From positions 1-11,975 of the forward strand of contig JAUUVE010000030.1 in the NCBI GenBank assembly GCA_030589715.1: 11,975 bases of DNA, written 5' to 3'. The notes beneath the pieces are model-generated. The model saw nothing but the letters and a program-made list of their open reading frames with translations, did not search any database and had not been told where the DNA came from. The position numbers were made by a program, and so were the translations under genes. The stretch comes from Desulfobacteraceae bacterium. Its GTDB lineage: Bacteria; Desulfobacterota; DSM-4660; Desulfatiglandales; Desulfatiglandaceae. Shown here piece by piece: positions 1-7,574 of this stretch; the first letter of the stretch is position 1; every line of letters starts with the position of its first letter.

Positions 1-277
1 CATGTCGATCTTTATGCTCCAGGGTTTGTTGGTGGGACTGATAGGGACAATGGCAGGGCTTGCGTCGGGATTAGGGATTTGTCATCTACTTGCAAAATAC
101 AAATTTATCAGCCTGCCAGCGGATGTCTATTATATTTCAACGCTCCCGGTACGAGTCGAATTTATAGATGTCTGGCTCGTTGCCTTAGCAGCATTGTTCA
201 TTTCCTTCATTGCAACCTTATACCCCTCTTGGTATGGATCGAGGTTGGACCCGGTGGAGGCAATAAGGTATGAATGA
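1..277 (+). CDS. LolC/LolE-family lipoprotein-releasing permease, C-terminal part
   Basis: This is the last 91 or so residues of an inner-membrane permease of the LolCDE transporter, which extracts mature lipoproteins from the inner membrane and hands them to LolA. The gene starts left of the window. The visible part has two hydrophobic stretches, about residues 5-30 and 55-75 of the fragment, separated by a short polar periplasmic segment. This matches the last two transmembrane helices of the FtsX-like permease domain. It ends in the family-typical pattern PSWYGSRLDPVEAIRYE. The stop codon overlaps the lolD start by eight bases, which supports the assignment because LolD is the partner ATPase. 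LolC and LolE cannot be told apart from this fragment; many non-enteric bacteria have a single LolC/E-type permease. The ATG at base 2 is internal, not a true start. Confidence 0.9.
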   Translation, partial: MSIFMLQGLLVGLIGTMAGLASGLGICHLLAKYKFISLPADVYYISTLPVRVEFIDVWLVALAALFISFIATLYPSWYGSRLDPVEAIRYE

Positions 278-962
278 AAATGGCCGGGGAGAGATGCTGA
301 GTCTCCAAGATATCCACAAATCTTTTGCTCACCACGGGAGCTTTATTGAGGTATTAAGGGGGGTCGATCTGGTCATGAACCCCGGTGATACCTTGGCCAT
401 TATGGGAGCGTCGGGGGTGGGAAAATCCACCTTGCTCAACATCATGGGGAGCCTGGAACCTCCCACGCAGGGCACTGTCAGATTCGGGGGCCAGGATCTT
501 TATGCGATGACCGAGACGAGACTCACCCGTTTCAGGAACAGGGAAATAGGTTTTGTCTTTCAGTTCCATCACCTCCTCCCCGAATTTAATGCGTTAGAGA
601 ATACCATGATGCCTGCTCTGATTGCACGCTATCCCAGAAAAAAGGCCATTGAGATGGCGAAGGAAGTCCTGGAGAAGGTGGGGCTTGAGATGCGTATGAC
701 TCACCGTGCGGGCGAGCTTTCAGGGGGGGAGCAACAGCGGGTGGCCGTCGCCCGTTCACTTATCATGAGGCCCAGATTGATATTGGCAGATGAACCCACA
801 GGGAATCTTGATTGGTCGACGGGCGAAGGTGTTGCCGATCTACTTCTTAAGCTCAACAGCGAGGAAGGGGGGGCCATGGTTATAGCTACACACAACCATA
901 GACTGGCAGAAAAGATGTCCGAGCAGATGGAGATACTGGATGGAAGGCTGCGACAGAGGTAA
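270..962 (+). CDS. lolD: LolD, ATP-binding protein of the lipoprotein-releasing ABC transporter
   Basis: This is the cytoplasmic ATPase that powers lipoprotein release by LolC/E. At 230 residues it has the usual length. All ABC motifs are visible: Walker A GASGVGKST (residues 46-54), the Q-loop in FQFHHLLPEF (97-106), the signature LSGGEQQRVAVAR (150-162), Walker B LILADEP (170-176) and the H-loop histidine (208). The FQFHHLLPEF(x)ALEN stretch is characteristic of LolD rather than of other MacB-like ATPases. The ATG at 270 lies inside the end of the permease gene and has a GGAGG nine bases upstream (256-260), so translation is probably coupled. An alternative start at 294, giving MLSLQDIHKSF, has an adjacent GGGGAGAG and fits the usual N-terminus of the family better. 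I kept the longer form but consider the two about equally likely. Confidence 0.95.
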   Translation: MNENGRGEMLSLQDIHKSFAHHGSFIEVLRGVDLVMNPGDTLAIMGASGVGKSTLLNIMGSLEPPTQGTVRFGGQDLYAMTETRLTRFRNREIGFVFQFHHLLPEFNALENTMMPALIARYPRKKAIEMAKEVLEKVGLEMRMTHRAGELSGGEQQRVAVARSLIMRPRLILADEPTGNLDWSTGEGVADLLLKLNSEEGGAMVIATHNHRLAEKMSEQMEILDGRLRQR

Positions 963-963
963 C

Positions 964-3666
964 ATGAGGGGCAATACTTGCTCGAGTTACACCCTGAACA
1001 GATTGGGTTGGACCTGTCTGCTGATAGTATTGTTTGTGAGTGTATTGGGTTTCCTGACACCAAAGGAGTTGGTGGCTGAAGAGAGAGGAAAGGTGGCGGT
1101 ACTGCCCTTTAGGGTTCATGCCTCGAAAGTCCTTGATCATCTTCGAACCGGTTTGCAAGAAATGTTGACCCTCCGCCTGGGAAAATTGGGTTTTTATATG
1201 ATCAGCCCCAAGGTGATCAACAAACATCCCCTGGCATTCTTGTCGGTCCCTGAAGTGAAGGATCTCTTAAGATTGGGCAAAGAGCTTCGCGCTGACTGGG
1301 TGATTTCCGGGAGCCTCACCCAGATCGGAGACAAGGCCAGTCTTGATATAAAGGTGGTTGATGTGTCAGGAAGCAGGCCACCTTTTTTTATCTTCATGGT
1401 AGCGGAAGATGTTGATCTGTTGGCCGATACGGTCAAGCGAGTTGCTGTGAGCATCGATCATAAGATCACGGGAGTGGTCCAGATCGACTCGATTCACGTC
1501 AGGGGCAACCAGCGCGTAGAGAAAGATGCTATCCTGGCCGTGGTGAGGTCTAGCACTGGGGAAAGGCTTGACCTTGATATGCTCGATAAGGACCTTAGGG
1601 ACATCTATAAGATGGGTTTCTTTAAGGATGTCAAGATGGAGACCGAAGACGGTCCGAAAGGGAAAATAGTTACCTTTATCGTAACTGAGAAACCCTCTAT
1701 AGGGAAGATCGTATTTAAGGGAAATAAAGAGGTGGATGATGATGACCTCAAGAAGGAAGTGGGGATAAGCCTCTATTCCATCCTGGACTACAATGAAATA
1801 AAGCAAAGCATAAACAGACTGAAAGAGTTCTACCGGCAAAAGGGATACTATAATGTAGAAATAAAGGAGGAGACCGAACCCCTCCCCGATAACCAGGTCC
1901 TGTTAGGATATGACATCGACGAACATGAAAAGGTATACATAAAGAAGGTCCAATTCGTTGGAAACACTGATTTCGATGACGATGAACTCAAAGACGTGAT
2001 GGAGACAAGGGAAAAGTGGTTTCTTTCATGGATCACCAAGAGGGGTCTTCTGGATAAAAAGATGCTGGAGTTCGATATCCACAAGTTGACCTCTTTCTAC
2101 CATAATCATGGCTTCATCAAGGCGAAGGTGGGTGAACCAAAGGTCACCTATGATGATAAGCTAGACGGCCTGGTGGTAACCATCGAGATCGATGAAGGAC
2201 CCAAGTATGGGATCGGCAAGGTATCCGTCGAAGGGGAAATGATAGAGCCTGCTGATAAGCTCTTGAAAAAGGTTCAGATCGGAAAGGAAAAGATCTTTAA
2301 TCGAGAGATTGTGCGGAAAGATGTCTTGGCGCTCAGAGATGTTTACGCAGATAGGGGTTATGCCTTTGCAGATGTAACGCCCATAATAAAGGAGGGGAAA
2401 GAGGCCCACCTGGCAGACATTACCTACAAGATCTCTAAAGGAAAAAAGGTTCGCTTTGAAAGGATCAATATTACGGGCAACAGGAGGACAAGGGATAAGG
2501 TTATCCGGCGTGAGTTGAAGGTAATTGAAGGAGAATATTTCAGCGCGAAGGGCCTGAAACAAAGCACAGAAAATCTCAATCGCCTGGGTTTTTTCGAAGA
2601 TGTGGAGATCAAGACAAAGAAGGGGAGCAGTGATGACTTGATGATCCTGGATGTTAACATAAAGGAGAGGGCCACACGTACATTCAGTGTTGGTGCAGGG
2701 TATAGTTCGGCCTATTCGGCCTTTGTTATGTTTCAAATTGCCGATAACAATTTTTTGGGGTATGGCCAAAAGCTGCAGGCCACCGCCAGGATTGGGGCGA
2801 AGGCAACGGAGTATGATATAAAGTTTGTTGAGCCATGGCTCTTTGATAGGCCCCTGTCCCTGGGCCTTGATGCCTATAAGTGGAGCCAGGAGTATAGCGA
2901 TTATAGTCGAGACAGTCTTGGCGGGGCTGTCAACCTGGGATTCCCCACAGGTATCGATGAGTATACCAGGGGCTCGGTAATGTATGATTATGACGATGCA
3001 AATATCTCTGACATCTCGCCGGATGCCTCCCAGGTGCTTAAGGACATGGAAGGTCGCAATGTGACCAGTAGTATGACTTTTCGCTTGAGACGGGACAGCA
3101 AGGACAGGCTATGGAATACCACCAAAGGATCCGTCAACAGTCTATCCTTTCAATATGCGGGAGGAATCCTGCAAGGGGATGAGTATTTCAACAAATATCG
3201 TGCCAAATCTACCTGGTTTTTCCCGTTTTTTTGGGACACGGTTTTTTTGGTACGTGGACAGTGGGGCTATGTCCAAAAGAGGTCCGGGGGGGATTTGTCC
3301 GTCTATCAGAAATTCTTCCTGGGTGGAATCAATACCGTACGTGGTTTTGATTATATGAGCATTTCTCCCGTCGATGAAAACGGTAATAGGATAGGCGGTG
3401 AAAAGATGATGGCTTACACCGCCGAATTTCGGTTTCCCCTGCTCAAGGAACAGGGGTTGGTCGGCATTGTGTTTTTTGATACCGGTAATGTATTTTCAAA
3501 GGACGAGAGCTGGAGCTTTAGCGGTATCAAGAAGTCGGCCGGTGCAGGCATCAGATGGTATTCCCCGATTGGGCCTCTCCGTCTCGAATATGGGAGGGTC
3601 ATAGGCCGTAAGGTGGGTGAATCAGCAGGAAGATGGGAATTCAGTGTTGGAGGGTTGCTCGATTAG
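964..3666 (+). CDS. bamA: BamA (Omp85) outer-membrane protein assembly factor with an extra N-terminal domain
   Basis: BamA folds and inserts beta-barrel proteins into the outer membrane. From this start the protein is 900 residues, about 90 longer than E. coli BamA. Order: signal peptide with a hydrophobic core at about 18-31; an extra domain (about 43-165) beginning KVAVLPF; five POTRA repeats at about 170-243, 245-322, 324-413, 414-492 and 495-575; then a 16-strand-type barrel to the C-terminus. The L6 loop motif VRGF is at 792-795. POTRA repeats show the usual (G)N-x(n)-GFF/GYY pattern. The extra domain resembles the TolB N-terminal/FlgO fold by pattern (VAVLPF, then ADWVISGSLTQIGD). The protein ends FSVGGLLD without a terminal aromatic residue. 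An ATG at 940, inside lolD, has GGAG seven bases upstream and would add eight residues including two acidic ones; 964 gives a better signal-peptide n-region. Confidence 0.96.
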   Translation: MRGNTCSSYTLNRLGWTCLLIVLFVSVLGFLTPKELVAEERGKVAVLPFRVHASKVLDHLRTGLQEMLTLRLGKLGFYMISPKVINKHPLAFLSVPEVKDLLRLGKELRADWVISGSLTQIGDKASLDIKVVDVSGSRPPFFIFMVAEDVDLLADTVKRVAVSIDHKITGVVQIDSIHVRGNQRVEKDAILAVVRSSTGERLDLDMLDKDLRDIYKMGFFKDVKMETEDGPKGKIVTFIVTEKPSIGKIVFKGNKEVDDDDLKKEVGISLYSILDYNEIKQSINRLKEFYRQKGYYNVEIKEETEPLPDNQVLLGYDIDEHEKVYIKKVQFVGNTDFDDDELKDVMETREKWFLSWITKRGLLDKKMLEFDIHKLTSFYHNHGFIKAKVGEPKVTYDDKLDGLVVTIEIDEGPKYGIGKVSVEGEMIEPADKLLKKVQIGKEKIFNREIVRKDVLALRDVYADRGYAFADVTPIIKEGKEAHLADITYKISKGKKVRFERINITGNRRTRDKVIRRELKVIEGEYFSAKGLKQSTENLNRLGFFEDVEIKTKKGSSDDLMILDVNIKERATRTFSVGAGYSSAYSAFVMFQIADNNFLGYGQKLQATARIGAKATEYDIKFVEPWLFDRPLSLGLDAYKWSQEYSDYSRDSLGGAVNLGFPTGIDEYTRGSVMYDYDDANISDISPDASQVLKDMEGRNVTSSMTFRLRRDSKDRLWNTTKGSVNSLSFQYAGGILQGDEYFNKYRAKSTWFFPFFWDTVFLVRGQWGYVQKRSGGDLSVYQKFFLGGINTVRGFDYMSISPVDENGNRIGGEKMMAYTAEFRFPLLKEQGLVGIVFFDTGNVFSKDESWSFSGIKKSAGAGIRWYSPIGPLRLEYGRVIGRKVGESAGRWEFSVGGLLD

Positions 3667-3755
3667 GGATTAATGTTACACTATCAGCATTCCCAAATGT
3701 CGTGCTAGAAATGAATTGCTGGATGGCGCCTCGTTATGAAATTTATATCTTTTTG

Positions 3756-3764
3756 TGGTAGAAT
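3756..3764 (+). promoter_or_regulatory. Possible extended -10 promoter ahead of skp-lpx genes
   Basis: In the 152-base gap between bamA and skp, the largest gap in the plus-strand run, the sequence TGGTAGAAT reads as an extended -10 element (TGn followed by TAGAAT, five of six matches to TATAAT). The flanking region is AT-rich. No good -35 element sits 16-18 bases upstream; TTATGA at 3734-3739 is 19 bases away and weak. A transcript from here would give the skp-lpx genes their own promoter in addition to read-through from lolCDE-bamA. This is motif reading only. Confidence 0.3.
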
Positions 3765-3818
3765 GGTCTTCGACGAATTAATTCTTTGCTCCGGCTTGTC
3801 CGGGTTAGGGGGTAAGAT

Positions 3819-4352
3819 ATGAAGTTGTATCGTTTCATCCTGCTGGGAATTTTGTTGATCTTTTGTTTTCAAAACCAGGCCATCGCAGAAGATAGAATAA
3901 GGATTGGCGTCTTGGATATGGAGAGACTTCAACGGACATCCAGCTCATTTCAGAAGATAAGGGAGAAACTGAAGAAGAGATTTGATATGCTGAAAAAGAA
4001 ATTGCAGGCTGAAGAGGAGGGGATACTCAAGCTCGAGGAGGAGTTGAGGAAACAGAGCATGATGTTGAGCCTTGACGCCAAAGAAGACAAACAGAAGGAG
4101 CTGGAGAAAAAGAGAAGACATTATAAATATATCTATGGTGAAGTCACCCAGGAGATGAAAGACTCTGAGATTGAGGCCACTAGAAAGGTTGTAAGAGAGA
4201 TAGAGAAGGTAGTTGAAACGATGGCGAAAAGAGACGGGTACACATTAATCCTTGAGCAAGGGGCTGTGGGGCTCATCTATTATAACGATGCCATAGACAT
4301 AACAGATCAGGTGACAAAGGCATACGACCAAATGAAGCAAAAGGAGGATTAG
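3819..4352 (+). CDS. skp: Skp/OmpH-family periplasmic chaperone
   Basis: Skp is a trimeric periplasmic holdase that carries unfolded outer-membrane proteins to BamA. The 177-residue protein has a clear signal peptide (MKLYRF, then a hydrophobic core, ending QAIA before EDRI at about residue 24). The mature part starts with the short beta segment RIGVLDMERL typical of OmpH. It continues as a long highly charged helical hairpin (about 40-140) rich in Lys, Glu and Leu, expected to form the coiled-coil tentacles. It closes with a beta/alpha segment, GYTLILEQGAVGLIYYNDAIDIT, that completes the trimer body in this family. The ATG has AGGGGGT about six bases upstream. Location between bamA and lpxD is the classic arrangement for this gene. 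Sequence conservation in this family is low, so the call rests on architecture and context together. Confidence 0.92.
   Translation: MKLYRFILLGILLIFCFQNQAIAEDRIRIGVLDMERLQRTSSSFQKIREKLKKRFDMLKKKLQAEEEGILKLEEELRKQSMMLSLDAKEDKQKELEKKRRHYKYIYGEVTQEMKDSEIEATRKVVREIEKVVETMAKRDGYTLILEQGAVGLIYYNDAIDITDQVTKAYDQMKQKED
4341..4347 (+). promoter_or_regulatory. Shine-Dalgarno sequence that decides the TTG start of lpxD
   Basis: A full AAGGAGG lies within the last codons of skp, eight bases before TTG at 4356. No ATG or GTG is available nearby in the lpxD frame, and the protein from TTG begins MELSLREIAQFVDG, which matches the normal LpxD N-terminus. The ribosome binding site therefore fixes a TTG start. 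Confidence 0.75.
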
Positions 4353-4355
4353 CGG

Positions 4356-5402
4356 TTGGAACTATCTCTTAGAGAAATCGCCCAGTTTGTTGATGGGAGG
4401 GTGATTGGAGATGAAGGTATAATGATTGCAGGGGTCAACAGCCTGGATGGTGCGGGCCCGGGAGAGATCTCCTTTTTTGCTGACCGGCGATACAAGGAGG
4501 GCCTCAAAAAGACCAAGGCATCTGCAGTGTTTGTCCCAATTGAAGATCCATCTTTCAAAAGACATCAGGTGGTGGTTTCCAATCCCGAGTTGGCCTATGC
4601 CAAGGTGGCCGGGCTTTTCGCTCCCCCTGTGCCTAGGTATCCTGGCCTCAGCGAAGGGGCCATCATCCATGAGAGTAGTGAGATAGGGGAGAATGTTTCC
4701 ATCTATCCTTGGGTGTACATTGGGAAAGATGCCGTTATAGGGGAAGGGGCCGTCCTCTTTCCAGGTGTCTTCATTGGCCATAGAGTCAGGATTGGAAAGG
4801 AGACCTTGATTTACCCCAACGTCACAATCTTGCACGACTGTCTGATCGGAGACAAGGTAATCATCCATGCAGGCAGTGTTATAGGCAGCGATGGATTCGG
4901 TTATGTGCGGGATGGTTCCACTTCTGTGAAGATTCCCCAGACAGGTATCGTACAGATTGATGACCACGTGGAGGTAGGGGCCAATAGTTGCATTGATAGG
5001 GCTGCCTTGGGCAAGACATGGATAGGGAGGGGTACAAAGCTGGATAACCTGGTACAGGTAGGACACAACGTGGTAATCGGAGAAGATTCAATAGTGGTAG
5101 CACAGGCGGGGATCTCGGGCAGTGTCAATATTGGCCGCGAGGTCATCATGGGGGGGCAAGTCGGTATTGCCGATCATCTGGAGATTGGGGAGAGGGCCAT
5201 GATTGCGCCACAGGCGGGTGTGGCAAAATCCATTCCTCCTGGAGGCGTGGTCTCAGGGACTCCGGCAATACCGCATAGGCTTTATCTGAGGGCCGCTAGC
5301 CTTATGTCGCGGCTGCCCCAGCTAAATGAGCGTCTGAGGGACCTCGAAAAGAGGATGGAAAGACAGGAGAAGGAGAACCTGGGAAAGCAGGAACAATCAT
5401 GA
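4356..5402 (+). CDS. lpxD: LpxD, UDP-3-O-(3-hydroxyacyl)glucosamine N-acyltransferase
   Basis: LpxD adds the second 3-hydroxyacyl chain, from acyl-ACP, to the 2-amino group of UDP-3-O-acyl-glucosamine: the third step of lipid A synthesis, in the cytoplasm. At 348 residues it is close to E. coli LpxD (341). The first 100 or so residues form the uridine-binding domain (including AGPGEISFFADRRY). From about 105 to 305 there are hexapeptide repeats of the left-handed beta-helix type (for example IGENVSIYPWVYIGKDAVIGEGAVLF). The C-terminus is a charged helix. The catalytic histidine is most likely H237 in LVQVGHNVVIG, the position of E. coli H239. Start is TTG, supported by AAGGAGG eight bases upstream. 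Its stop overlaps the fabZ start as ATGA, indicating translational coupling. Confidence 0.97.
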   Translation: MELSLREIAQFVDGRVIGDEGIMIAGVNSLDGAGPGEISFFADRRYKEGLKKTKASAVFVPIEDPSFKRHQVVVSNPELAYAKVAGLFAPPVPRYPGLSEGAIIHESSEIGENVSIYPWVYIGKDAVIGEGAVLFPGVFIGHRVRIGKETLIYPNVTILHDCLIGDKVIIHAGSVIGSDGFGYVRDGSTSVKIPQTGIVQIDDHVEVGANSCIDRAALGKTWIGRGTKLDNLVQVGHNVVIGEDSIVVAQAGISGSVNIGREVIMGGQVGIADHLEIGERAMIAPQAGVAKSIPPGGVVSGTPAIPHRLYLRAASLMSRLPQLNERLRDLEKRMERQEKENLGKQEQS

Positions 5403-5845
5403 AACTGCCTTTAACATATCAAGACATCATAAGGATACTCCCCCACCGCTACCCCTTCCTTCTGGTTGACATGGTAACTGAGCTCGAACTGGGAAAGAGG
5501 GTGGTTGGCATCAAGAATGTGACCTCAAATGAACCCTTTTTTCAGGGACATTTTCCCGGCAACCCCATCATGCCGGGGGTTCTCATCATCGAGGCTATGG
5601 CCCAGGTGGGAGGTATCCTGGCACGGTTGTCAATTGGTGGGGTGACGGAAAAGGAGAAGGAAGATCGAGTCTTCTTCGTATCCATGGATAAGGTGAAATT
5701 TCGGAGGCCTGTGGTCCCGGGAAATCAGCTCAGATTCGAAGTTGAGCCCTTAAGGGCCGGTTCCAGGGTGTGGAAGATGGCTGGAAAGGCCTTTGTCGAC
5801 GGCGATTTGGTGGCTGAAGCTGAACTTGTGGCTACAATCGGATAA
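5399..5845 (+). CDS. fabZ: FabZ, 3-hydroxyacyl-ACP dehydratase
   Basis: FabZ removes water from 3-hydroxyacyl-ACP to give trans-2-enoyl-ACP in fatty acid elongation. Because LpxA and LpxD consume the same 3-hydroxyacyl-ACP, its level sets the balance between phospholipid and lipid A synthesis, which explains its place between their genes. The 148-residue hot-dog-fold protein carries the family signatures LPHRYPFLLVD (residues 14-24) and GHFPGNPIMPGVLIIEAMAQ (50-69). Catalytic residues are H51 and E65. The ATG overlaps the lpxD stop by four bases, with AGGA six bases upstream. Length is typical and nothing is missing. Confidence 0.97.
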   Translation: MKLPLTYQDIIRILPHRYPFLLVDMVTELELGKRVVGIKNVTSNEPFFQGHFPGNPIMPGVLIIEAMAQVGGILARLSIGGVTEKEKEDRVFFVSMDKVKFRRPVVPGNQLRFEVEPLRAGSRVWKMAGKAFVDGDLVAEAELVATIG

Positions 5846-5869
5846 GGTGCAGTCAAAGGCAGGGAGTTT

Positions 5870-6661
5870 ATGGGGGAGCAGAGGCCTGTAATGATTCATA
5901 GCTCAGCAGTGATCAGCCCACAGGCTGACCTATCTCCCGGTGTCAAGGTCGGCCCTTACAGTACCATCGGAGATCATGTCAGCATCGGGCGTGATTCGGA
6001 GATCGGGCCCCATGTGGTCATTGAGGGTCACACACAGATTGGGGAAAGGAATATAATTTATCCCTTTTCATCCATAGGCACACCACCCCAGGATGTGGGT
6101 TATGGGGGGGAAGATACCCGTCTCATAATGGGAGATGATAATGTTGTCCGTGAGTATGTCACAATAAACCGCGCAACAACCAAGGAGGAATGGAAGACAG
6201 TAATAGGCAGTCACACCTATTTGATGGCATATTCACATGTGGCCCATGACTGCCTCTTGGACGATAATGTTATCATGACAAATGGGGCCACCCTTGGCGG
6301 ACACGTGACAATAGGAGAGTATGCGATCCTGGGTGCCTTCTTGGCCGTTCAACAGTTTGTCAGGATAGGGACGTATGCCTTCCTTGGGGCCAAATCAGGG
6401 ATTGACAGGGATGTGCCGCCTTTCATGATAACCGCAGGCCCGAGGGCAAAGCTTTACGGCGTCAACCAGAAGGGGCTGATTCGAAGGGGATTTTCTCAAG
6501 AGACCATAGACCTACTCAAGAGGGCTTACAGTATCATTTGGCGGGAGAACAAGAGGTTTGATGAGGGGATAAGACAGGCCAGGGAGGAGCTTGAGCCTTT
6601 GCCCGAACTGGAGATGCTACTAAACTTTCTTAGCGGTTCAAAGATGGGAGTACTCAGATAG
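5870..6661 (+). CDS. lpxA: LpxA, UDP-N-acetylglucosamine O-acyltransferase
   Basis: LpxA transfers a 3-hydroxyacyl chain from ACP to the 3-position of UDP-GlcNAc, the first step of lipid A synthesis. The 263-residue protein has hexapeptide repeats over about residues 8-190 and a helical C-terminal domain containing the conserved GVNQKGLIRRGF. The catalytic histidine is H126 in YSHVAHDC, equivalent to E. coli H125, and the H144 equivalent is kept in LGGHV. Two positions differ from E. coli when aligned by eye without gaps: H160 is Gln (AVQQF instead of AVHQF), and G173, which helps set acyl chain length, is Ala. The ATG at 5870 has AGGGAG only three bases upstream. ATG at 5891, with AGAGG six bases upstream, gives MIHSSAVI, closer to the usual N-terminus, and may be the real start. 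Confidence 0.96.
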   Translation: MGEQRPVMIHSSAVISPQADLSPGVKVGPYSTIGDHVSIGRDSEIGPHVVIEGHTQIGERNIIYPFSSIGTPPQDVGYGGEDTRLIMGDDNVVREYVTINRATTKEEWKTVIGSHTYLMAYSHVAHDCLLDDNVIMTNGATLGGHVTIGEYAILGAFLAVQQFVRIGTYAFLGAKSGIDRDVPPFMITAGPRAKLYGVNQKGLIRRGFSQETIDLLKRAYSIIWRENKRFDEGIRQAREELEPLPELEMLLNFLSGSKMGVLR

Positions 6662-6683
6662 GGGATTGGTTGGCCAGAAGTAC

Positions 6684-6710
6684 CTAAAGTGAGCTAAAGT
6701 GTCTAAAGTT
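6684..6710 (+). repeat. Three CTAAAGT repeats across the lpxA-lpxI junction
   Basis: CTAAAGT occurs three times at 6684-6690, 6694-6700 and 6703-6709, with start-to-start distances of 10 and 9 bases. The cluster fills most of the 37-base gap after lpxA and runs into the first codons assigned to lpxI; the GTG start at 6699 lies in the second copy. It could be a small intergenic repeat of the type scattered through some genomes, or a local duplication. Only one cluster is visible here, so dispersal cannot be judged. Confidence 0.7.
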
Positions 6711-7574
6711 AGAGCTGAGGGACGATTGGGAAGGACAAACCCTGAAAAGGCCGAGGTTATTGGCCTGATTGCCGGTGGCGGTCAGTTTCCGCTCATGGTT
6801 GCACAGGCCGCAAGGAAACGGGGGTTACGTGTGGTGGCGGTGGCACATCTTGAGGAGACCGATGCATCACTCTCAGAGGAGGTCGACCATCTCGTCTGGA
6901 TAAGACTTGGTCAGTTGGGCCAACTGATAAAGGCATTCAAGAAAAATGGAGTCCGAAATGCCCTTATGGCGGGGGCAATTAGAAAGAGGAGAATGTTTGA
7001 AATCAGGCCCGATCTAAAGGGACTTTCGGTCGTGTCAAAGCTGGCTATCTTTCATGACGATGATATCTTGAGGGCCGTGGCCAGGGAACTGGCCAATGAG
7101 GGAATAGAGATCGTCAGTTCTACATCCTATTTACCTGAAGTATTGGCACCCCCTGGGTGCTTTACCAAGAGAAGACCCACCAGGGCAGAGAAGCAGGACA
7201 TCCAATTCGGGTGGAAGGTGGCAAAGGAACTGGGTGGGTTGGATATTGGCCAGTGCGTGGTGCTAAGGAAAAAGACGGTCTTGGCAGTTGAGGCAATTGA
7301 GGGTACGGATGAGACCATTTTGAGGGGAGGGGGGCTGGCAAAGGAAAAGGCCGTTGTGGTCAAGGTCAGCAAACCCGGACAGGATCTCCGTTTTGATGTC
7401 CCCTCAGTTGGTCTTGAGACGCTAAAGGTGATGTCTCGGGTGAAGGCGTCGGTCCTTGCCATTGAGGCAGAAAAGAGCTTGCTGTTTGACAAGTCAGAGA
7501 TGATAGAATATGCGGATAGGGCTGGCATTACCATTGTATCTTATAAAGAAGCTGATGGCAGATTGCTGACGTGA
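6699..7574 (+). CDS. lpxI: LpxI, UDP-2,3-diacylglucosamine pyrophosphatase (DUF1009 family)
   Basis: LpxI hydrolyses UDP-2,3-diacylglucosamine to 2,3-diacylglucosamine-1-phosphate (lipid X) and UMP, the fourth step of lipid A synthesis. It replaces the unrelated LpxH in many alpha- and deltaproteobacteria. The 291-residue protein shows the N-terminal motif IGLIAGGGQFP (residues 21-31) and the C-terminal domain with QDLRFDVPSVG, where D233 is probably the equivalent of the catalytic aspartate (D225) of Caulobacter LpxI. Its position between lpxA and lpxB supports the call. The start is doubtful: GTG at 6699 lies in a CTAAAGT repeat, has only a weak AGTGAG upstream, and adds about 19 residues ahead of the usual N-terminus. 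TTG at 6726, preceded by GAGGGA, is an alternative. The stop overlaps the next gene's GTG by four bases. Confidence 0.93.
   Translation: MSKVRAEGRLGRTNPEKAEVIGLIAGGGQFPLMVAQAARKRGLRVVAVAHLEETDASLSEEVDHLVWIRLGQLGQLIKAFKKNGVRNALMAGAIRKRRMFEIRPDLKGLSVVSKLAIFHDDDILRAVARELANEGIEIVSSTSYLPEVLAPPGCFTKRRPTRAEKQDIQFGWKVAKELGGLDIGQCVVLRKKTVLAVEAIEGTDETILRGGGLAKEKAVVVKVSKPGQDLRFDVPSVGLETLKVMSRVKASVLAIEAEKSLLFDKSEMIEYADRAGITIVSYKEADGRLLT

Noticed and set aside
79..273. A 64-residue plus-strand frame near the left edge
   Set aside because: It is out of frame with the LolC/E fragment, which has family-typical residues to its stop.
2161..2769. A 202-residue minus-strand frame opposite bamA
   Set aside because: It lies entirely inside the BamA POTRA region, which is a clear coding frame on the plus strand. 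The antisense protein has no recognisable features.
3666..3694. Possible terminator hairpin after bamA (GGGATTAATG ... CATTCCC)
   Set aside because: The stem needs a three-base bulge, the loop is long and no U tract follows.
4362..5066. A 234-residue minus-strand frame opposite lpxD
   Set aside because: It is antisense to the hexapeptide-repeat part of LpxD; the regular codon pattern of the repeats keeps the opposite strand open.
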